A stretch of 64,000 nucleotides of DNA from Marinobacter daepoensis DSM 16072. Its GTDB lineage: Bacteria > Pseudomonadota > Gammaproteobacteria > Pseudomonadales > Oleiphilaceae. Where the stretch lies: contig NZ_ATWI01000009.1 of NCBI RefSeq assembly GCF_000421165.1, positions 186,001-250,000 on the forward strand, given 5' to 3'. Positions within the stretch are counted from its first letter, which is position 1; every line of letters starts with the position of its first letter. The position numbers and the translations under genes are program-made. Under the pieces are notes generated by a model. That model worked only from the letters and a program-made list of their open reading frames with translations. It did not search any database and was not told the origin of the DNA. Below, one piece after another: positions 1 to 8,674 of this stretch.

Positions 1-822
1 CCCCGTATCCTCAACGCCGCGCCGGCAGGCGCGTTCGCTTGTTTCCAGTTTGTCTGGGTGTGTGTGAAACGGCGTGCCTTTGAGTTTCAGTTTCAGAGCG
101 TTCCAGTAGATGCCGGCAACACCCTTGAGGGTTTCCAGAGGAAACCGACGCAGGCTTTCATGGAGGGTTTTACGATCAAGTCCCCTTCGTTGGACTACCA
201 GCGTTGCATCAAAATGCTTGTGGCCTTCTTCTTCCACGTTCATGTGAATGCGCAGATCGGTACCCCGAAAGCTGAACAGCCAGCGGTAATGCTGGTTCAT
301 GCCGTTAAATGGGGAGACATGAAAGCGTTTGCTGAAGGCAAAACGTTCCGTGTGCCAGGCGTTGTCCGAAGCAGACCCTGGTTGTATGCATTCGAGGCAG
401 TACACATGCCGTTGTTTCCAGGGGGTATTGGTGATCTGCACGATAATCGCTCTCGGGATGTCACCCGATTCAGGGTGGCAGCCCCGCTCATAGCAAAGAT
501 AAAAGCTCACGGGATTGAAGATGTGGCCCAGATACCGTGGGTGGGTGATCAGCTCAATCGGGCCATCCGGAGCCCATCCTGTGGCGCTTTTCACTCGATT
601 GAAGACCGCCTGACGCAGGTTAGGGACCTCTGGGTCAAGATAGTCGCGACGATAGAGCGCCAGCCAGTTCAGGCGCTCCAGCGAAAAAAACGGGCTCGCG
701 CTGGTAACGATTGACCATTCGTCGAGGTCGATGGCGAGGAGGCCGATGTTATATCGAAATTCGTGCCGAACCGGCTGCTTACGGCGGTGTCTGATTGTAC
801 CTTCGAGCCACTGACTGGGCAT
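1..822 (-). CDS. DUF1365 family protein, C-terminus cut by window edge
   Basis: About 274 residues are readable on the minus strand from the ATG at 822 and the frame stays open to base 1, so the C-terminus lies outside. The start reads MPSQWLEGTIRHRRKQPV; a central block contains HPRYLGHIFNPVSFYLCY and the distal part GIYWNALKLKLKG, both typical of DUF1365. The family has no proven biochemical role but is repeatedly found beside COG2907 flavoproteins and cyclopropane-fatty-acid-synthase-like enzymes. The start is 2 bp after the stop of the flavoprotein gene, so the two are surely co-transcribed. A fatty-acid methyltransferase beyond the left edge would be the expected next gene; that is inference. 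Confidence 0.85.
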   Translation of the reverse strand, partial: MPSQWLEGTIRHRRKQPVRHEFRYNIGLLAIDLDEWSIVTSASPFFSLERLNWLALYRRDYLDPEVPNLRQAVFNRVKSATGWAPDGPIELITHPRYLGHIFNPVSFYLCYERGCHPESGDIPRAIIVQITNTPWKQRHVYCLECIQPGSASDNAWHTERFAFSKRFHVSPFNGMNQHYRWLFSFRGTDLRIHMNVEEEGHKHFDATLVVQRRGLDRKTLHESLRRFPLETLKGVAGIYWNALKLKLKGTPFHTHPDKLETSERACRRGVEDTG

Positions 823-824
823 GG

Positions 825-2090
825 TCAGAGCTCCACCCCGAAGTCACGGGCGACTCTTACCGCGCTACGCACACCGTCTTCGTGAAAGCCATTGAACCAG
901 TATGCTCCGCAAAAGTGCGTACGGTTTCGATTGCCAATGTCGTCATAGCGCTCTTGTGCGGCGACCGCTTCAAGGGTGAATACCGGATGATGGTACTCAA
1001 ACCGCTTGATCACTGTTTGTGGATCAATATCCTTACTGCGGTTAAGAGTCACACAGAAGGTTTCCGGAGCATCGTCATAGTTCTGGAGAATGTTCATGTT
1101 GTAGGTCACGGACACTGGCTGGGTGCTGTGTTCCGGAATGGCGTAGTTCCAGGCTGCCCAGGCCAGGCGATTGGAGGGCAGCATCCTGGTGTCAGTGTGC
1201 AAGACCACATCATTCTTCTGGTAAGCAACGGCACCAAGAATCTCCTGTTCGTCGGTGGTGGCATCGTCCAGCATGGCCAGAGTCTGGTCGCTGTGGCAGC
1301 CGAATATTACTTGGTCGAACCGGTGTGTCTTGCCGTTTGACACAATCGTCACGCCGTCCGGATCACGTGCCACCGAGGTAACCGGGCTGTTCAGGTGGGT
1401 GCAATCGCCCAATCGCTCCATCATCCGGTGGACGTAGGTCGCAGAGCCGCCGGAAATAACCCGCCATGTTGGCCGGTCATCTACGGAAAGCATGCCATGG
1501 TTGTTAAAAAACTGGAGGAAGAACCGGATCGGGAATTGCTCAAGCACGATTTCCGGTGCAGACCAGATCGCCGCACCCATGGGTACAATATAGTAGTGAC
1601 GGAAATACCGGCTGTAACCGTTCCGGTTCAGGTAACCTCCGAGCGTTTCTCCGTCCGGAATCGTGCCGGTCGCGAGATCGCTTCGGGTTTCCTTGTTGAA
1701 GCGCAGAATTTCCCGAATCATTTTCAGGAACCTCAGATTGAGGAGGTTTCGGCGCTGGGCAAACAACGTATTCAGGCTGGTTCCGTTGTATTGCAGGCCA
1801 GTGGCGTGACAGTCGACGCTGAAACTCATGTCGCTGACTTCAGACCGCACCCCGAGCCGATCCATTAACTTGATGAAGTAAGGGTACGTCCAGTCATTGA
1901 ATACGATGAACCCCGTGTTTACCGGCCAGGAGCGGCCGCCCGCCTGAACCTGCTCAGTATTGGTATGGCCGCCGGCGTAGTCGTTCGCCTCGAAGAGTTG
2001 CACATCGTGCTTTTCGGCCAACAGCCAGGCGGCAGTTAACCCTGATACTCCCGCGCCAATCACGGCAATTCGCTGACGTTCCTGATTCAT
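825..2090 (-). CDS. FAD/NAD(P)-binding amine oxidase-like protein (COG2907)
   Basis: A 421-residue flavoprotein. The N-terminus has the dinucleotide-binding fold IAVIGAGVSGLTAAW (GxGxxG) followed by a glutamate (LFEAN) and YAGGHTNT, as in COG2907 amine-oxidase-like proteins; an RxxY/FAD C-terminal block (FCGAYWFNGFHEDG) closes it. I chose the ATG at 2090 because AGGA lies about 9 bases upstream; the in-frame ATG at 2099 would leave no Shine-Dalgarno spacing. It follows the SDR gene by 24 bp and precedes DUF1365 by 2 bp. Homologues work in unusual fatty acid metabolism and singlet-oxygen response regulons; the reaction here is unknown. Confidence 0.85.
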   Translation of the reverse strand: MNQERQRIAVIGAGVSGLTAAWLLAEKHDVQLFEANDYAGGHTNTEQVQAGGRSWPVNTGFIVFNDWTYPYFIKLMDRLGVRSEVSDMSFSVDCHATGLQYNGTSLNTLFAQRRNLLNLRFLKMIREILRFNKETRSDLATGTIPDGETLGGYLNRNGYSRYFRHYYIVPMGAAIWSAPEIVLEQFPIRFFLQFFNNHGMLSVDDRPTWRVISGGSATYVHRMMERLGDCTHLNSPVTSVARDPDGVTIVSNGKTHRFDQVIFGCHSDQTLAMLDDATTDEQEILGAVAYQKNDVVLHTDTRMLPSNRLAWAAWNYAIPEHSTQPVSVTYNMNILQNYDDAPETFCVTLNRSKDIDPQTVIKRFEYHHPVFTLEAVAAQERYDDIGNRNRTHFCGAYWFNGFHEDGVRSAVRVARDFGVEL

Positions 2091-2114
2091 GCAAGGCATT
2101 CCTGTGGTTCGGCT

Positions 2115-2885
2115 TCAGTGGTTACTTTTCCGCGCCAGGTTGGCGGCCAATCGGTCGATCAAGCCCTGAGGCAGGGCGGCTAGCAGTTTCAGGGACCAGA
2201 TGAAGCGGCTTGGAAACGCAATGTCTGTTCGGCCTTTCTCCAGTCCAATCCGGATTTTTCGGGCTGCTTCCTCCGCAGACAGTAAAAACGGCATCGGGAA
2301 ATCGTTTCGGTCTGTGAGCGGTGTTTTCACAAATCCGGGTGACACCACCACAACGCGAATACCTTCTGTTGCCAGGTCGGCCCTTAACGAACGTGCAAAA
2401 TAAGTCAGTGCGGCCTTGGAAGCGCCATAACCCTCGGCTCGCCCAAAGGGAAACCACCACGCAGACGAACTGACAATCACCAGTGTCGCAGGCTTGCCTT
2501 TGGCCCTGGTGGCTCTCAAGGCTGGCAGAGCGATATCCAGGCATCGGGCGGTACCGAGCACGTTGGTCGTCAGGTTGCGCTCGATCACCTGGCTGTCATA
2601 GTTCTCCACATCCAGGTATTCGCAGGTTCCCGCGTTCAGAATCACCGTATCAAGATCACCGAAGTGGCCGAGTTGCGGTGCAATGCTCTGAAGGTCGGTC
2701 GGATTGGTGGTGTCTGCCACCGCCGGGCACACCTGGTCTGGGAAGGTTGAAACCAGTTTTTCCAGTGGAGCTTTCCGGCGCCCGGATACAATCAACTTAT
2801 GGCCCAGGCCGGCGAGTTCGTGCACCAGTGCTTCGCCAATACCAGACGACGCACCGGTAAGCCAGATATGGCTTGGCTGCCTCAT
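2115..2885 (-). CDS. Short-chain dehydrogenase/reductase
   Basis: A 256-residue classical SDR. It shows the cofactor motif TGASSGIG near residue 10, an NAG motif (ILNAGT) near residue 85, a serine block (VIVSSSAWW) and the catalytic YGASK near residue 155. The RR after the second strand (SGRRK) suggests NADP(H) preference, by family rule. Its ATG overlaps the stop of the NTF2-like gene by 4 bp (ATGA), indicating translational coupling. Substrate unknown; the neighbours point to a lipid or lipid-derived carbonyl. Confidence 0.85.
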   Translation of the reverse strand: MRQPSHIWLTGASSGIGEALVHELAGLGHKLIVSGRRKAPLEKLVSTFPDQVCPAVADTTNPTDLQSIAPQLGHFGDLDTVILNAGTCEYLDVENYDSQVIERNLTTNVLGTARCLDIALPALRATRAKGKPATLVIVSSSAWWFPFGRAEGYGASKAALTYFARSLRADLATEGIRVVVVSPGFVKTPLTDRNDFPMPFLLSAEEAARKIRIGLEKGRTDIAFPSRFIWSLKLLAALPQGLIDRLAANLARKSNH

Positions 2886-3316
2886 CCGGCTCTCTCCTTC
2901 ACCCAGCGAACCAGTCGCCCGACCACCGGAAGACGGTGGTAACGGACCTTGCCATCCCGTATTTCCAGATGACTGATCCCATTAACATAAAGGGGGCTGC
3001 CGCCACGAATGCGTTTGTGTTGCAATTCCATGACCCAGGGCAAGGCGCACCAGCCGTTTTGCTCAACTGGCTCATCAAAACGAAACTGGCAGCGGATGAC
3101 ATTGCCGTAGGCGGCCGCCATGTACTCGGTCAATTGATCAAGCCCCTTGATCTGGCCGAAAGGGTCCTGAAACTGTATATCCTCACCATAAACCTCCTGA
3201 AGTTTGTGCAGATTGCCCTTATCCAGTTGGTTGAATACGCAACGGAAGCGATCTAACACTTGTGGCAGATCGGCATTCGGAGCGCCAACATCAATTGCGG
3301 AGGCACAGGTGGTCAT
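2882..3316 (-). CDS. NTF2-like (SnoaL-fold) protein
   Basis: A 144-residue protein with the NTF2/SnoaL cone-fold pattern: an N-terminal helix (RFRCVFNQLDKGNLHKLQ), then YGEDIQFQDPFGQIKG and a C-terminal strand ending in a basic tail. Proteins of this type next to COG2907 and SDR genes are conserved in photo-oxidative stress operons of proteobacteria. No catalytic residue can be assigned with confidence. It overlaps genes on both sides by 4 bp, so it sits inside a tight operon from the desaturase to DUF1365. Confidence 0.75.
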   Translation of the reverse strand: MTTCASAIDVGAPNADLPQVLDRFRCVFNQLDKGNLHKLQEVYGEDIQFQDPFGQIKGLDQLTEYMAAAYGNVIRCQFRFDEPVEQNGWCALPWVMELQHKRIRGGSPLYVNGISHLEIRDGKVRYHRLPVVGRLVRWVKERAG

Positions 3317-4269
3317 GAGTGATATCTCCTCTTCCGGTCGAGTTCCCGGGTTTCTTCCTGAATATGAGGGGGAATGGGGTTGAGGTCCCAGATAATACCA
3401 AGCCTGGCCAAAAGCCAGAGGCCATACCAGGTCATGTCGATTTCATACCATCGAAAACCCTGTCGTGCCGACTGGGGCCATCGATGGTGGTTGTTATGCC
3501 AGCCTTCGCCCAGGGTAATCAGTGCCAGCCAGGCGTTGTTTCTGCTGTCATCACTGGTCTCAAATCGTCGTTTGCCCCAGACGTGCGACAACGAATTGAT
3601 CGAAACGGTCGCGTGGAACAGGGCCACCGTTGAGATGAAAAAGCCCCACGTCAGCAACTGAAGGCCATTCGTACCCAGCCCCGGTGCCCAGCTGGCAAGT
3701 GCCTCTCCCAGGCCGAAAATGATGACCGCCGCAGCGGCAGGCACCAGGGCGTCGAATCGATTGATGAACCTGAGTTCGGGGAACTTCAACCAGTCCCGGA
3801 CGCGGCGCTCATCCATCGCGAAGCCTTCGTCGCAGGTAAACCAGCCAACATGGGACCACCAGAAGCCGCCCTGATGGGGCGAGTGGAGGTCTTGTTCCCG
3901 GTCAGAGTGCTGGTGATGGTGCCGGTGATGTGCAGCCCACCAGAGTGGGCCGCGCTGGGCTGCGCTTGCACCAAGAAGAGCAAACAAGAACTGCGCGGTT
4001 CGGCTTGTCTTAAAGGTTTTGTGTGAGAAATATCGGTGATAAAAACCGGTAATGGCGAACATTCGCACTACAAAAAAAGCAATGGCAAAACCCAAAGCGA
4101 ACGCACTGGTGCCGGTAAAAAGGGCCATGAAACAGGCCAGATGAAGCATTATAAACGGCAGAACTCTTACCCAGTTGAAGTCGCGGGAAGCCGCATTGAG
4201 GTGATCCGAACCGGCTTCAGAATCGAACCATCTCAGAATGTTCGTTAACCAACTGTTTATTCGGGTCAT
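3313..4269 (-). CDS. Acyl-CoA/lipid desaturase (delta-9 type)
   Basis: A membrane di-iron desaturase of 318 residues if begun at the ATG at 4269 (MTRINSWL). The three histidine boxes are visible: HRYFSH near residue 78, HHRHHHQH near 114-121 and HNNHH near 257. Hydrophobic blocks flank the boxes, as expected for four membrane spans. Upstream in-frame ATGs at 4293 and 4359 would overlap the divergent flavoprotein gene, so the shorter form is preferred. It is probably the first gene of the leftward operon. Predicted role: introducing a double bond into membrane acyl chains. Confidence 0.85.
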   Translation of the reverse strand: MTRINSWLTNILRWFDSEAGSDHLNAASRDFNWVRVLPFIMLHLACFMALFTGTSAFALGFAIAFFVVRMFAITGFYHRYFSHKTFKTSRTAQFLFALLGASAAQRGPLWWAAHHRHHHQHSDREQDLHSPHQGGFWWSHVGWFTCDEGFAMDERRVRDWLKFPELRFINRFDALVPAAAAVIIFGLGEALASWAPGLGTNGLQLLTWGFFISTVALFHATVSINSLSHVWGKRRFETSDDSRNNAWLALITLGEGWHNNHHRWPQSARQGFRWYEIDMTWYGLWLLARLGIIWDLNPIPPHIQEETRELDRKRRYHS

Positions 4270-4277
4270 AGACAACC

Positions 4278-5300
4278 ATGTGTGAAGTGACATCAGACAC
4301 CTCATCAATACGGAGCGTTGCGGTAATTGGTTCAGGGCTGGCAGGGCTGACTTCGGCAATTATGCTTGGCGATTCGGGCCATCGTGTCCGGGTCTTCGAG
4401 AAAAGTCGTGGGCCAGGCGGTCGTATGGCATCAAAGCGGGTCACGAATGGCTCAGCCGACATCGGTGCCCAGTACTTTACGTCCCGAAACCCGGGATTTA
4501 CGCGCTTTCTGGACCGCTGGGCCGGAAAGGATTCCTATGGTATCTGGAACGCCCGGTTTGGGTTTCAGTCACCGGAGCGTGGTTGGCTGGCTTTTCCGGA
4601 TGAGCATCGGTTTGTGGGTATGCCCCGAATGACCGCGATCACCCGTGCTTTGTCGGCTCACGTGGAGCTGGATGCCGGGGTCAGAATCGCACGTATGTCC
4701 CGCGATGGTTTGCAATGGCGGCTCACAGATTTCGACGGCAAAGAATACACTGGCTTTGATCAGGTGGTTATCACCGCGCCGCCAGCACAGGCCCAGGACT
4801 TGCTGGAGAGTAGTGGCCTGCATGAGTTTGCAGACCGCCTTGCGGCGCATAGCGGCAACATGCTGCCATGCTGGGCGGTGGCTGCCCATTTTGCCGAACC
4901 GGTTCAGGGAAGGTTCGACGCCATGCGCCCGGCTTCTGAAGCTCTCTTCTGGCTGGCCAATAATTCGTCAAAGCCCGGACGGGAGGGAGCAGGGCAGTGG
5001 TGGGTCTTGCACGCCACGCCGGAGTGGACTCAACATCGGCTGGATGACTCGCCGGACCTGGTCGCCAGGGCGCTGATGGCTGAGTTTGCGAAGTTGACCG
5101 GGCATCAGGGGCAGGCGACTGATTGGGTTGCCCATCGCTGGCTGTATGCCCGCTCGGATGCAGGGGACAACCCGGGGTGCCTGTATGATGTTTCTCTGGG
5201 CATTGGTGTTGCGGGCGACTGGCTCGCAGGCGGGCGGGTTGAAGGCGCGTGGGAAAGCGCCAACCAGCTGATTCGGGCCATGGCTCCGGATGGATGCTGA
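4278..5300 (+). CDS. Renalase-like FAD-dependent oxidoreductase (COG3380)
   Basis: A 340-residue flavoprotein with GSGLAG at residues 18-23, an acidic ribose-binding position in FEKSRGPGGRMASKR, and a C-terminal FAD block (GIGVAGDWLAGGRVEGAWESA). The GPGGRMAS signature is typical of COG3380 proteins often encoded near photolyases. It starts only 8 bp from the divergent desaturase start, so each promoter must lie inside the other gene or expression is coupled in an unusual way. No good Shine-Dalgarno is visible before the ATG. Substrate unknown. Confidence 0.8.
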   Translation: MCEVTSDTSSIRSVAVIGSGLAGLTSAIMLGDSGHRVRVFEKSRGPGGRMASKRVTNGSADIGAQYFTSRNPGFTRFLDRWAGKDSYGIWNARFGFQSPERGWLAFPDEHRFVGMPRMTAITRALSAHVELDAGVRIARMSRDGLQWRLTDFDGKEYTGFDQVVITAPPAQAQDLLESSGLHEFADRLAAHSGNMLPCWAVAAHFAEPVQGRFDAMRPASEALFWLANNSSKPGREGAGQWWVLHATPEWTQHRLDDSPDLVARALMAEFAKLTGHQGQATDWVAHRWLYARSDAGDNPGCLYDVSLGIGVAGDWLAGGRVEGAWESANQLIRAMAPDGC

Positions 5301-5307
5301 ACCCGGT

Positions 5308-6792
5308 TTACTCTGTCAGGCCCGGTGGGGTATTTGACGCCACCTCAGGCCGACGGTAGAAATGGGTAATCGTACCGTCGCTGAATTTTGAGAAGAAGGC
5401 GCTCACGTCGGTAATCTTTTTCAGACTTCGCTCGCGGGTAATGGGTTTCTTCACCAGAACTTTGATCCCGTTAAAATTATCCTGAATGTTTGAGAATCTG
5501 GCTCGCATGGAGCAGGTAACCACGTTGTCTGGCGAAAGACCCAATTCCGCCGCCAGCCAGTGGCAATGGGCCAGTATTTCAGTTTTTTCCAGGTTTTCCC
5601 GGGTATCAATGTGGTTCAGTTTGACCCGGTTGACGATGCAGAAAGAATAACTGTCGGGCTGGCGGCGAGCGACTTTGCGGAAGGCTTCCCAGAAAAAGTT
5701 ATCGGTCAGCTCGGCAAACCAGTTCATGTTGCTGAGGCAGGTATCTACCCAGTCAAAATTTTCCTGGTCCTCAAGAACCTCGTTAATCGCCTCCCGCAGG
5801 AGCCAGTCGAACCCAAGTGCGGTTTTGTGGGCATAGACTTTTCGGTACATCTGGTAACGGCTGTAAACAAAGTCTTCCAAAGCGCCCAGCCCCTTCTGGG
5901 TAATGGCAAGCCCCATCCAGGGCTCCGACACATCCCATCCAAACCGGAGGTTGCTCAACAGGTGGTCGAGATTGAAGCCTCCGATGGTCACGGAGCTGTG
6001 GAACCCGTCCCGCAGCATGTAATCGGCTCGATCCGCATCGATTTCGCCAGACACAATCGATGACAGAAGCCCCATCACCAGATGCGGGACGTCCTGCCCC
6101 GGAAGCTGGCCGGCGATGGCGTCTGGCCCGGCAATAAATTCCCAGAAGGTCTGGGCATGCCGACAGAAAACCGGGCTGGGGGTTACCTGAGTGGTCTCCA
6201 TGATGCCAATGACGTCAACCGCCGCCAGACCGGCACTTTCAAGGTCCACCGAGGACAATACCTCATGGGCGACCCGTACCGAATAGTGCTCGTGTTCGAG
6301 TTCTTCAGGCTCCTCGTTGTGGTACACCGTATAGTCGACGCCGTCCCAAAGATCCCGGAAGCGTTCCGGGCGGGACATCAGGTTACGGATTTGCTTCGCC
6401 TGAGTAAACTGGTGGGAGAAGCTGGAATGGCCACTGTCATGCAACAGGCAACCGAGCCGGATGGTTTTGGCGAGGTAATCAATGGCGTCAAGCTGGCTCA
6501 GGCTGAGATCGGTTTGTTCGCTGAGCTGGCGCTCCCGCAGGTATGCATCGATCATGGAGCGAAACATCCGGGTGCCGACATGCATTACCCCGATGCTGTG
6601 CAGGAACCGTGAATGGGTAGCCCCGGGGAACACCAGGCTGAGAATGTCGTTCTGACAGATATTGCGCAACCGCTGGAATAAGGGATGGTCGATCACCTGA
6701 ATCTCATGCCGGTAGAGGGGGATGCCTCCGTGCACAGGGTCCATGATCAGTTTGTCATAGGCTCCGAGCAGATCATTTACCGCACGTCTCAT
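5308..6792 (-). CDS. HD-domain phosphohydrolase (COG1078, dNTPase-like)
   Basis: A 494-residue HD-superfamily protein. The N-terminus MDPVHGGIPLYRHEIQVID and the metal-binding histidine in ATHSRFLHS (near 60-65) precede the HD pair in CLLHDSGHSS (near 113) and the later aspartate in DADRADYMLRD. This arrangement matches COG1078 proteins related to SAMHD1 and dGTPases. Length fits the family. The gene stands alone, convergent with the flavoprotein on the left and divergent from the phosphatase gene on the right with a 112-bp gap. Whether it hydrolyses dNTPs cannot be told from sequence. Confidence 0.85.
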   Translation of the reverse strand: MRRAVNDLLGAYDKLIMDPVHGGIPLYRHEIQVIDHPLFQRLRNICQNDILSLVFPGATHSRFLHSIGVMHVGTRMFRSMIDAYLRERQLSEQTDLSLSQLDAIDYLAKTIRLGCLLHDSGHSSFSHQFTQAKQIRNLMSRPERFRDLWDGVDYTVYHNEEPEELEHEHYSVRVAHEVLSSVDLESAGLAAVDVIGIMETTQVTPSPVFCRHAQTFWEFIAGPDAIAGQLPGQDVPHLVMGLLSSIVSGEIDADRADYMLRDGFHSSVTIGGFNLDHLLSNLRFGWDVSEPWMGLAITQKGLGALEDFVYSRYQMYRKVYAHKTALGFDWLLREAINEVLEDQENFDWVDTCLSNMNWFAELTDNFFWEAFRKVARRQPDSYSFCIVNRVKLNHIDTRENLEKTEILAHCHWLAAELGLSPDNVVTCSMRARFSNIQDNFNGIKVLVKKPITRERSLKKITDVSAFFSKFSDGTITHFYRRPEVASNTPPGLTE

Positions 6793-6904
6793 GGTTACAA
6801 TCCTCCCAAAATAGTGATCGCGGCCTTGTTATATCACAGGGGCATGCCAGAATAGGCGATATAAAGCCTTTTTTCTTTACCGCTGGTAGCTTAGGGCAAT
6901 TAAT

Positions 6905-8113
6905 ATGACTTCGCGCACCGAGCGCATTCTGATCATTGACGCCGACGAACAGGCACGTACCGACCTGTCCCGCTACCTTGAAGCGCGGGGGTTCTACGTG
7001 ACCGGCGCAGCGGAAGTGCATGCCGCACGCGGGCTGTTTGACGATAACGTTCCGGATGTCATCTTTGCCGACCTTCCACCGGACGCGATCCGAACACTCT
7101 CCAGCCGCCTCGAAGAGACCGAGAGTTTTACTCCGATTGTGGCCTGTACCGCTACGGAGTCCAGCGCTGATGTGATTCAGGCCATGCGGGCCGGGGCGGC
7201 AGATGTCGTCCTGAAGCCCTGCAACGACGATCGTAATGCGCTTGATGACGTTATTGGCAAACTGTTTGACCGGGTTCGGGTTAACCGTCTGAACCAGCTT
7301 TATCGCCAGGAACTTGAAGAAGCCAACCGCGACCTGCGCAACGGGATTTCTGAATTGCGGGCAGACCAGAACGCGGGCCGCAAGGTGCAATTGCGGATGC
7401 TGCCGGATCATGATCTGGAGCTGGCGGGCCTTCATGTGGATTATCTGATCAAGCCGTCGCTGTATCTCAGTGGCGATTTTATGGATTATTTCCGCATCAG
7501 CGAAGACAAAGTTCTGGTATACATTGCCGATGTGTCGGGCCATGGCGCCAGTTCGGCCTTTGTCACGGTTTTATTGAAAAACCTGACCAACCGGTTGCAG
7601 CGTAACCTCAGGCGACAGTCCAGCGACGATATACTGCACCCGGAACGATTTCTTGAACGAATTAACTTGGAGTTGCTGGATACCGGTCTCGGTAAACACG
7701 TCACCGTGTTTGTTGGCATCATTTCAATCTCTGAGCGTACGTTAAGTTATGGTGTCGGGGCTCACTTCCCAATGCCCATTCTGTCGTTTGAGGGGGGGGA
7801 GACTCGGTTTCTGGAGGGCAGCGGGTTGCCCGTCGGGTTGTTTGAGGCGCCGGAGTGGGAGGTCTACCAGGTCAGTCTGGACCGACCTTTCAGGCTGCTT
7901 TTGTTCTCTGACGGCCTGTTGGAAGTGATTCCTGCCAAATCTCTGGACGAAAAGGAGAACAGACTACTTGAACTCGTTTCCGGAGGTAGTCACACTATCG
8001 CATCGCTGAGCGACGCTCTGGGGCTGGATAACATCTCAGAGCTGCCTGACGATATCGCGATAGTTTCGGTAACTGATACCATAAACGGGTCAGATAACAC
8101 GTCGTCGACTTAG
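6905..8113 (+). CDS. Response regulator with PP2C/SpoIIE phosphatase domain (HsbR-like)
   Basis: A 402-residue protein. Residues 1-125 form a receiver with acidic pair D12/D14, phospho-acceptor D56 (VIFADLPPDA) and the conserved KP dipeptide (VVLKPCND). A short coiled linker follows, then a PP2C/SpoIIE domain with SGDFMDYF, ADVSGHGASSA, LLFSDGLLEV and a late LPDDIAIVSV. It precedes an anti-anti-sigma STAS gene by 14 bp, the same pairing as Pseudomonas HsbR-HsbA, where the phosphatase dephosphorylates the STAS partner that titrates FlgM or acts through HsbD. Here the C-terminal HATPase kinase domain of HsbR is absent: the protein ends just after the PP2C fold. Confidence 0.85.
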   Translation: MTSRTERILIIDADEQARTDLSRYLEARGFYVTGAAEVHAARGLFDDNVPDVIFADLPPDAIRTLSSRLEETESFTPIVACTATESSADVIQAMRAGAADVVLKPCNDDRNALDDVIGKLFDRVRVNRLNQLYRQELEEANRDLRNGISELRADQNAGRKVQLRMLPDHDLELAGLHVDYLIKPSLYLSGDFMDYFRISEDKVLVYIADVSGHGASSAFVTVLLKNLTNRLQRNLRRQSSDDILHPERFLERINLELLDTGLGKHVTVFVGIISISERTLSYGVGAHFPMPILSFEGGETRFLEGSGLPVGLFEAPEWEVYQVSLDRPFRLLLFSDGLLEVIPAKSLDEKENRLLELVSGGSHTIASLSDALGLDNISELPDDIAIVSVTDTINGSDNTSST

Positions 8114-8127
8114 TGGCAGTGTGAAAA

Positions 8128-8619
8128 ATGGCTGGTTATAAAATCCTGCAAGCTGAACAGCAGGGAATCTACGTCCTGAAGTTTATTGGGGAAATCCGGC
8201 TGAACCTGTGTTCGACGCTGGATAATCTGGTTGAATCCATAACACGGGATCCTGCGTTCAAGACCGTGGTTATCGACCTGACTGAAACGGAAATTATCGA
8301 CAGTACGACATTAGGGCTTCTGGCTAAAATTGCGCTGGCGGCGCAGAAGCAGAGCAACTTTTTGCCGACATTGATTTCTACCAACCCCGATATCACCCGC
8401 ATTATTACGTCTATGGGCTTCGACAAGATTTTTATCATTGTTCGCGAGCCAGCTTCCCGCATTGAAGAACTTGAAGAAATTCCCGTGCTCAAAGCCAGTG
8501 AACAGCAAGTTCGAGACAAGGTTCTCGATGCCCACAAGGTGTTGATGGGTATGAACCGCCGAAACCGGGAAGAGTTCAAGAATTTGGTGCGGGCACTGGA
8601 GTGTGAAGAAACTGGCTGA
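8128..8619 (+). CDS. STAS-domain anti-anti-sigma factor (HsbA-like)
   Basis: A 163-residue protein. The STAS fold occupies roughly residues 5-110, with the switch serine at S59 in EIIDSTTLGLL, the site phosphorylated in HsbA and SpoIIAA-like proteins. A helical tail of about 50 residues (EQQVRDKVLDAHKVLMGMN) follows, as in HsbA. Its position directly after the receiver-PP2C gene makes it the likely substrate of that phosphatase. By analogy it may govern a choice between flagellar motility and biofilm formation; the kinase and anti-sigma partners are not in this window. Confidence 0.85.
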   Translation: MAGYKILQAEQQGIYVLKFIGEIRLNLCSTLDNLVESITRDPAFKTVVIDLTETEIIDSTTLGLLAKIALAAQKQSNFLPTLISTNPDITRIITSMGFDKIFIIVREPASRIEELEEIPVLKASEQQVRDKVLDAHKVLMGMNRRNREEFKNLVRALECEETG

Positions 8620-8674
8620 CGTGCCAGCCCCGCTCCGGGCCGGTCGGTCCCGAAAGAAACAGAACGGAAAGCTT

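Noticed and set aside
58..714. 218-residue open frame on the plus strand at the left edge
   Set aside because: The minus strand of the same bases encodes a clear DUF1365 protein, which is open at the edge.
8603..8674. Upstream in-frame start for gpsA
   Set aside because: It overlaps the STAS gene stop and adds residues not seen in GpsA; the ATG at 8675 has its own Shine-Dalgarno.
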